DNA of 64,000 nucleotides from VXNE01 sp965205735. Lineage in GTDB: Bacteria; Pseudomonadota; Gammaproteobacteria; Pseudomonadales; Azotimanducaceae. This document shows positions 57,552 through 64,000 of this stretch, piece by piece. The DNA is taken from contig OZ242179.1 in the NCBI GenBank assembly GCA_965205735.1, positions 2,666,001 through 2,730,000 of the forward strand, in the 5' to 3' direction. The position numbers and the translations under genes were made by a program. Positions within the stretch are counted from its first letter, which is position 1. Each line of letters begins with the position of its first letter. The notes beneath the pieces are model-generated. The model did not search any database. It saw only the letters and a program-made list of their open reading frames with translations, and was not told where the DNA came from.

Positions 57552-58673
57552 ATGGCGTGGAACGAACCAGGCGGCGGCGGACCAAGAGACCCTTGGGGAG
57601 GCCGAGGCGGCGATCAAGGTCCCCCGGACCTCGATGAATCGCTGCGCAAGCTGCAATCCCAACTCTCCGGCATATTCGGACGCCGCAGAGGAGGCGGGGG
57701 CGGCGGCATCAACCTCAAGGTATATGGAGGGGTGCTCGCGGCACTGGTTGTAGGCTATGGCTTGTGGGGCATGTACACCCTCGATGCGCAGGAGCGTGGC
57801 GTGGTGTTCCGCTTCGGCAAGGCGCAAGACGCATTAAAGCTTCCCGGCCTGCACTGGAACCCGCCGATCATAGACCGCGTGACCACAGTGGTCTCTACGC
57901 GCGTCAACAACAAATCCCACAATGCGCTAATGTTGACCGAGGACGAGAACATCGTCGAAATTGGCATGACGGTCCAATACGTCATCCGCGACCCCATTTC
58001 ATATCTCGTGCAGGTGAACAGCCCGGAAGACAGCGTGGACCACGCGATGGAGAGCGCGCTTCGGCATGTCGTCGGCAGTTCTACGATGGACAATGTCATT
58101 ACCGAGGGTCGCGCCGCACTGGGCAGCGAAGTGCAGGAACGCCTGCAAAGCTATTTGAACCGCTACCAGACGGGCATTCAGGTTGTGACGGTAAACATCG
58201 ACCAGAGCGGGCCGCCGGACCAGGTGCAGGAAGCGTTCGACGACGTACAGAAGGCCAAGGAGGACGAAGCGCGCTTCGTCAACGAAGCGAACTCCTATCT
58301 GGAAGGGGTCGTTCCCGAAGCGCGGGGGGCGGCGCAAAGGCAACTCGAAGAAGCGAATGCCTACCGTGACCGAGTGCTGGCAAGGGCGCAGGGCGAGGCC
58401 GAGCGCTTCACGAAGTTGCTCGAAGAGTACCACCAGGCGAAGGAAGTCACCCGCGCCCGCCTGTACATCGATGCCATCCAGTCGGTCTTGAGCCAGAGTT
58501 CAAAGGTGATGGTGGATATCGAGGGAGGCAACAACCTGCTGTATCTACCGCTCGATCGCCTTATGCAGAGCGGCGGCAGCGTGGGCGCGAGCGTCTCGGA
58601 TTCTGATCTGCGCCGACTGGTCGACGAAGTGGTGAGCGAACGACTCCCCGCGACACGTCGCGACTCCCGTTGA
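57552..58673 (+). CDS. hflK: FtsH protease modulator HflK
   Basis: 373 residues from ATG 57552, the usual MAWNEPGGGGPRDPWG start. A Gly-rich N-terminus precedes a membrane helix (VYGGVLAALVVGYGLWGMYT) and the SPFH/band-7 domain (ERGVVFRFGK, RVNNKSHNALMLTEDENIVE). A long coiled coil follows. HflK and HflC form a membrane cage around FtsH that limits its access to membrane substrates. Confidence 0.95.
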   Translation: MAWNEPGGGGPRDPWGGRGGDQGPPDLDESLRKLQSQLSGIFGRRRGGGGGGINLKVYGGVLAALVVGYGLWGMYTLDAQERGVVFRFGKAQDALKLPGLHWNPPIIDRVTTVVSTRVNNKSHNALMLTEDENIVEIGMTVQYVIRDPISYLVQVNSPEDSVDHAMESALRHVVGSSTMDNVITEGRAALGSEVQERLQSYLNRYQTGIQVVTVNIDQSGPPDQVQEAFDDVQKAKEDEARFVNEANSYLEGVVPEARGAAQRQLEEANAYRDRVLARAQGEAERFTKLLEEYHQAKEVTRARLYIDAIQSVLSQSSKVMVDIEGGNNLLYLPLDRLMQSGGSVGASVSDSDLRRLVDEVVSERLPATRRDSR

Positions 58674-58721
58674 CAAGTTGGGAGAGGGGGAAATGAAGGC
58701 AAGCATCAAGAAGGCAGAGCG

Positions 58722-59597
58722 ATGATGTCCATTCGCAATATTCTGATAGCCGTCCTCGTCATCGTGGTCGTGTTGCTGATCTCCGACGGCGTCTTCACCG
58801 TGCACGAGACCCAACGCGCCCTGGTGCTACGCTTCGGCGCGGTAACAAAGATCGATCTGGGCCCGGGGCTGCACTGGAAGCTACCCATCGCCGATGATGC
58901 CAAGAGGTTTGACGGCCGCATCCAGACGCTGGATTCGCCGCCCGAACGCTATTTCACGCTGGAAAAGAAGCCGCTCATGGTGGACTCATTCGTCAAGTGG
59001 CGAGTGGGTGACGTCCAGACTTTCTACGAGTCCACAGATGGCGGCGACGAGATCGTCGCGCGCAACCTGTTGTCACAGCGCGTAAACGAAGGCTTGCGCA
59101 ACCAGATCAGCCGCCGGGACATGCATGAGGTCATTTCGGGCGAGCGGGATCAACTGATGGCGGATTTGACCGAGGAGTTGAACAACGAGATGCGCCGCGA
59201 AGTCGGCGTAGAGGTGATCGACGTGCGCGTGAAGCAGATAGACCTCCCGCCGGAAGTCTCCTCAGCCGTCTATGATCGCATGAATTCCGAACGCCAGATC
59301 GAAGCCCAGCAACACCGCGCAACCGGTCGCGAGCTCGAACAAGGCATTCGCGCGGACGCCGACCGCCAGGTCGTCGTCATCGAGGCCGAGGCGTACCGCG
59401 AAGCCGAGCTGTTGCGCGGCGACGGCGACGCCGGCGCGGCCGCGACCTACGCCGCAGCCTACGGCGCCGATCCGGAGTTTTACGAGTTCTACCGGAGCAT
59501 CAACGCCTATGTGGCTGTATTTGGCGACAAGGGCGACATGCTGATCCTGGATCCCAATAGCGACTTCTTCAAGTACTTGAAGACCGGAGACGGCTAG
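58722..59597 (+). CDS. hflC: FtsH protease modulator HflC
   Basis: 291 residues from ATG 58722; ATG 58725 is equivalent. A membrane helix at the N-terminus (ILIAVLVIVVVLLISDGVFT) is followed by the SPFH domain (TQRALVLRFGAVTKIDLGPG, IQTLDSPPERYFTLEKKPLM) and a helical tail with NSERQIEAQQHRATGRELEQ. It is the partner of HflK, 48 bp upstream in the same operon. Confidence 0.95.
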   Translation: MMSIRNILIAVLVIVVVLLISDGVFTVHETQRALVLRFGAVTKIDLGPGLHWKLPIADDAKRFDGRIQTLDSPPERYFTLEKKPLMVDSFVKWRVGDVQTFYESTDGGDEIVARNLLSQRVNEGLRNQISRRDMHEVISGERDQLMADLTEELNNEMRREVGVEVIDVRVKQIDLPPEVSSAVYDRMNSERQIEAQQHRATGRELEQGIRADADRQVVVIEAEAYREAELLRGDGDAGAAATYAAAYGADPEFYEFYRSINAYVAVFGDKGDMLILDPNSDFFKYLKTGDG

Positions 59598-59667
59598 CAG
59601 CCTGTCGGGCCTGGAACGCCCCATTCGCCCGCGCGAAACGCGCGGTTAACCTGAGAGAGAGACTGTA

Positions 59668-60947
<1,280 letters not shown>

Positions 60948-60951
<4 letters not shown>

Positions 60952-61142
60952 TCGACTCCAGGCTGCTCGAAATCCTCGTCTGTCCGGTCAGCCGCGGTCC
61001 CCTCGTCTACCGCCGCGACCTGAATGAACTATGGTGTCGGCAGAGCGGTCTGGCATATGCGGTTCGCGACGGCATCCCGGTGATGCTCGAAACCGAGGCG
61101 CGGGCGCTGACAGACGAGGAGCGCGCCTCGATGGCCAAATGA
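60948..61142 (+). CDS. Trm112 family (UPF0434/YcaR-like) protein
   Basis: 64 residues: LLEILVCPVSRGPLVYRRDL, then LWCRQSGLAYAVRDGIPVML. In the bacterial family a zinc-binding Cys-rich site is often degenerate, as here, where two Cys remain. Homologues are small methyltransferase activators or proteins of unknown role. It overlaps purA by 4 bp (ATGA). Confidence 0.85.
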
Positions 61143-61256
61143 GGAATCCTCGGGCGCGGGGAAGTTTGGTGGCGTTTGGCATAGAATCGGGCTAGGTCAG
61201 GCGGCAAATCGACGCAGAACGGTAGGCGAGTCGCCCAAATACGGCGACGAAAATTG

Positions 61257-62231
61257 ATGAGAGAGATGGAACAGGCGGCAAAGCACACACCCGGGCTCGT
61301 GTTGGTCACGGACATGCCCGACATTGCCAGCCGGGAATTGCGCAACCCCGAGGAAACCCTCGACTGGGTTGGCATGAGCGATGTACACCAACCCTTGCGC
61401 ATTCGCGATGACGGAAACGTGCGGGAAGTGCAGGCGCGGGTGCAGGTCTACGTCGATTTGGCCGACCCGCAGGCAAAAGGCATCCACATGTCCCGCCTGT
61501 ACCTGATCCTCGACGAGCACTCCGAAACGCGACCCTTGAGCGTCGCCGGATTGAAGCTTCTGCTCGCGTCGCTGCTCGAATCGCACAGGGGACTGTCCGG
61601 CCGCGCCTTCGTCCAGTTCGACTTCGACTACTACCTGCGCCGTCAGGCGCTCGTGACGGAGAACTCCGGCTGGAACGCCTATCCCGTGTCAATCAAGGGC
61701 ACCCATATCGATGGCGAAACGCATGTGGAGCTTTCGGTGGGCGTGCACTATTCCAGCACCTGTCCATGCTCCGCCGCGCTCTCGCGGCAACTCGTTCAAC
61801 AACAGTTTGATCACGACTTCGGCACTACCGGAGAAGTAGATGCCGCAACGGTCAGAGCATGGCTCGGCTCCGAAGAAGGCTTCGTGGCAACGCCCCATGC
61901 GCAGCGCAGCATCGCCCGCGTGCTGGTCAAGTTCGACGACAGGTTGGAAGACTTCCCGATCACCCAATTGATCGACATCGTCGAGGACGCTGTCCAGACG
62001 CCGGTCCAGACCGCGGTCAAACGCGAGGACGAGCAGGAATTCGCGCGGTTGAATGCCTCGAATCTCATGTTCTGCGAGGATGCGGCGCGGCGGGTGAAGA
62101 CCGCCCTGCAGCGCGAACGCCGTCTCGTCGACTACTGGGTGCGCGTGGAACACCACGAAAGCCTGCATCCGCACAACGCGGTCGCCGTGCTTACCAAGGG
62201 CGTTGATCGCGGCTACCTGCCAATCCCCTGA
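61257..62231 (+). CDS. folE2: GTP cyclohydrolase I, type IB
   Basis: 324 residues from ATG 61257; TTG 61254 and ATG 61266 are alternatives. The zinc and catalytic motif is VHYSSTCPCSAALSRQL near residue 168, with the Cys that marks FolE2. ATPHAQRSIARVLVKFDD and VEHHESLHPHNAVAVLTKG follow. It converts GTP to dihydroneopterin triphosphate for folate and queuosine. FolE2 works with other metals when zinc is scarce and is often under Zur control; no Zur-like box is obvious upstream. Confidence 0.93.
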   Translation: MREMEQAAKHTPGLVLVTDMPDIASRELRNPEETLDWVGMSDVHQPLRIRDDGNVREVQARVQVYVDLADPQAKGIHMSRLYLILDEHSETRPLSVAGLKLLLASLLESHRGLSGRAFVQFDFDYYLRRQALVTENSGWNAYPVSIKGTHIDGETHVELSVGVHYSSTCPCSAALSRQLVQQQFDHDFGTTGEVDAATVRAWLGSEEGFVATPHAQRSIARVLVKFDDRLEDFPITQLIDIVEDAVQTPVQTAVKREDEQEFARLNASNLMFCEDAARRVKTALQRERRLVDYWVRVEHHESLHPHNAVAVLTKGVDRGYLPIP

Positions 62232-62325
62232 TCGCGGCCAGATATCGCTGATCTACAACCAGGGTATGGCGTCCAGCCTGGACTGTCAGTCAAACGGGCA
62301 TTGCGCGTAGCGTACGGCGCAACAA

Positions 62326-62412
62326 TGGTGCCGAGGAGAGGACTTGAACCTCCACGGGGTTACCCCCACTAGCACCTGAAGCTAGCGTGTCTACCAATTT
62401 CACCACCTCGGC
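62326..62412 (-). tRNA. tRNA-Leu (anticodon CAG), CCA encoded
   Basis: Class II tRNA on the reverse strand, 87 nt. Acceptor GCCGAGG pairs with CCTCGGC; the anticodon stem CTAGC/GCTAG has loop TTCAGGT (anticodon CAG); a long variable arm TGGGGGTAACCCCG and the T arm GGTTCAAGTCC follow. CCA is encoded at 62326-62328. It lies between folE2 and rnr on the opposite strand. Confidence 0.95.
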
Positions 62413-62504
62413 GAAGAAGCGGCCCATTCGCACTGAGTGGTCGAGTGCGCCTGGGGCTGGAAACGGGGCGCGCACTGTACCCATCGTCTCAAGGAGTTGT
62501 CAAT

Positions 62505-64000
62505 TTGGCACGTCGTAGGCAAAGCAGCGACATCCGCGAACCGCAACTGTTTGCGAGCGATGTCCGTGACGCCCTGAAATCTCTCGGCTCTCCCCAATGG
62601 AACGACCTGGTGCGGCACTTTCGCCTCTCGAAGGGCGCCGGAACGCATCGGCTGCGGCGCCTGTTGCGGGGACTCGAACACCTGGGTGAGGTCGCGCGGT
62701 CGGCAGATGGAGGTTATACGCTGGTCGCCGCCCCCGAAGTGGCGAGGGTCGTCGAGTCCTTCGGCAAGCTGGTCGTCGAAGGTTCCGGCGCCGAGTTACC
62801 GCGTGGATCGAATGTCCGTCACGGCGACCGAATCGAACTCCCGACCAACCGCCAAAGCGGTGGGCGCGGACAACGCGATGGCGCTCTGCGCGTGGTCGAG
62901 CCTTCCTCCGAACCTCTCATCGGGTATGTCGTCGAGGATCATCCGCGTCACTTTATCGAGTCCCTCGACCCAGCGGTGAAGGGACGCATCGAAATCGAGG
63001 ACGACGACAGGCGGGCGCGTGACGGAGACATCGTTGAAGTGACGCTATTGTGGCAGGACCGAGGGCGCTACAGCGGCCGCATCCTCTCCGTGTTGCGCGC
63101 AAGAAACGAAGCCGACCGCGCGGCTGGGGCCATGCTTCGCAGTTTCCGCGTGCCGGTCGACTGGCCGGATGCCCTCGATGTCCCCGCGCCCCGGAGCGTG
63201 ACGGCGAGCGATACGGTCGGTCGCCGGGATCTCACAACGCTGCCTTTGGTCACCATCGACGGCCCGGACGCGCGTGACTTCGATGATGCCGTATACGGGG
63301 TGCGGCTGCGTCAGGGCGGCTGGCGACTGGTAGTGGCGATTGCCGATGTCGCGCACTACGTAAAGCCCGGTTCTCCGCTCGACATCGAAGCGCGGCGGCG
63401 CGGCAATTCACTGTACCTGCCGGACCGAGTCATTCCGATGCTGCCGGAATCTCTTTCCAACGGTATCTGCTCGCTGGTCCCGGGCGAAAGACGCCTCGCA
63501 CTGGTCTGCGACATGCGAATATCGAGGGCGGGAACGGTATCGTCCCATGAATTCTATGAGGCCGTTATTCGGTCACACGCCAGACTGACTTACGCGGAAG
63601 CGGCATCGCGACCCGATCAGCTTGAAGCGCTGTTCGAGGTGTACGCGGCGTTACGCGCGCGCCGGGCGGAGCGGGGGGCGCTCGACTTCGACAGCCGCGA
63701 GCCACGACTGACCCTCGAGGACGGTCGCGTTACCTCGGTAGCGTTGGCGGAGCGCAATGCGGCGCACGGGATGATCGAAGAGGCGATGGTCGCGGCGAAC
63801 GTGTGCGCGGCGAGGCACGTCGATCGACCGCTCTATCGTGTTCACGAAGCGCCGCACGGGGAGAAGCTGGACCAGCTTGTCACCGCCCTTGCATTCGCGG
63901 GCATCCGGCTCGCGGCGGGAGATACGACGCCCAAGGCCTTGCGCGTCATCATGTCCCGCGCGCTTGGGCAAAGCCCTCAACTCGCATGGCTCCACGAAAT
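62505..64000 (+). CDS. rnr: Ribonuclease R, 3' end cut by window edge
   Basis: About 498 residues visible from TTG 62505, which has AAGGAG eight bases upstream. A winged-helix N-terminal region (WNDLVRHFRLSKGAGTHRLR) is followed by cold-shock domains and the RNB catalytic core: TIDGPDARDFDDAVYGVRLR with the metal-binding Asp residues, VVAIADVAHYVKPGSPLDIE, RGNSLYLPDRVIPMLPESLS and AERGALDFDSREPRL. It degrades structured RNA 3' to 5'. The N-terminus is shorter than in E. coli. The S1 domain lies beyond the edge. Confidence 0.92.
   Translation, partial: MARRRQSSDIREPQLFASDVRDALKSLGSPQWNDLVRHFRLSKGAGTHRLRRLLRGLEHLGEVARSADGGYTLVAAPEVARVVESFGKLVVEGSGAELPRGSNVRHGDRIELPTNRQSGGRGQRDGALRVVEPSSEPLIGYVVEDHPRHFIESLDPAVKGRIEIEDDDRRARDGDIVEVTLLWQDRGRYSGRILSVLRARNEADRAAGAMLRSFRVPVDWPDALDVPAPRSVTASDTVGRRDLTTLPLVTIDGPDARDFDDAVYGVRLRQGGWRLVVAIADVAHYVKPGSPLDIEARRRGNSLYLPDRVIPMLPESLSNGICSLVPGERRLALVCDMRISRAGTVSSHEFYEAVIRSHARLTYAEAASRPDQLEALFEVYAALRARRAERGALDFDSREPRLTLEDGRVTSVALAERNAAHGMIEEAMVAANVCAARHVDRPLYRVHEAPHGEKLDQLVTALAFAGIRLAAGDTTPKALRVIMSRALGQSPQLAWLHE

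Overview
The window is high-GC DNA from a gammaproteobacterium, very probably an uncultured, environmental or host-associated one. Two conserved gammaproteobacterial neighbourhoods support this. The first is waaA, tolC, a DUF1249 gene, cpdA, parE, parC and an AhpA-like gene, in the order known from pseudomonads. The second is efp, epmA, psd, orn, queG, nnr, tsaE, an N-acetylmuramoyl-L-alanine amidase, mutL, miaA, hfq, hflX, hflK, hflC, purA and rnr, the order of the E. coli 94-minute region. The species cannot be named from sequence alone. The accessory genes (four luciferase-like flavin monooxygenases, a CaiB/BaiF CoA-transferase, a phytanoyl-CoA dioxygenase relative, a Gfo/Idh oxidoreductase) resemble those of marine or symbiotic gammaproteobacteria.

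Layout. 1-17.9 kb is accessory DNA: a luciferase-like enzyme cut by the left edge; a GHKL ATPase with an Ig-like domain, convergent with a frameshifted NYN-domain gene; an HpcH aldolase and amidohydrolase pair; an unknown gene followed by a McrBC-type restriction module; catabolic genes, two of them frameshifted; and a small island ending at tRNA-Asn. That island holds an AbiE antitoxin gene whose toxin gene is cut off and followed by a phage portal fragment, a frameshifted DNA-binding gene and a HicBA-like toxin-antitoxin pair split by a mobile repeat. 18-28.4 kb holds a lipoprotein, two luciferase-like enzymes, a MacAB-type efflux operon, a CoA-transferase, waaA, and a fourth luciferase-like gene inserted between waaA and tolC. 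28.5-36.8 kb is the tolC-cpdA-parEC block. 37-43 kb is accessory again: a Uma2 protein, a trimeric autotransporter, a Crp/Fnr regulator with two matching operators, a GPP34-cytochrome fusion and a flavin monooxygenase. 43.2-64 kb is the conserved housekeeping block covering translation (efp, epmA), phospholipid synthesis (psd), RNA turnover (orn, hfq, rnr), tRNA modification (queG, tsaE, miaA), cell-wall splitting, mismatch repair, membrane proteolysis control (hflKC), purine synthesis (purA) and folate or queuosine precursor supply (folE2).

The most unusual content is repetitive DNA. Three copies of a 167-257 bp MITE-like element sit at CTAG sites, each exactly at a stop codon, and one also touches a start codon. 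A 45-bp palindromic repeat occurs at three places in one to three tandem copies: inside one of the MITEs, in frame inside a Uma2 gene, and between mutL and miaA. Other points of interest are two perfect CRP-type operators bracketing the Crp/Fnr gene and the adhesin promoter, a duplicated waaA 3' end that marks an insertion, the broken AbiE operon, and a run of single-base frameshifts confined to the first 17 kb, which may be either gene decay or assembly error.
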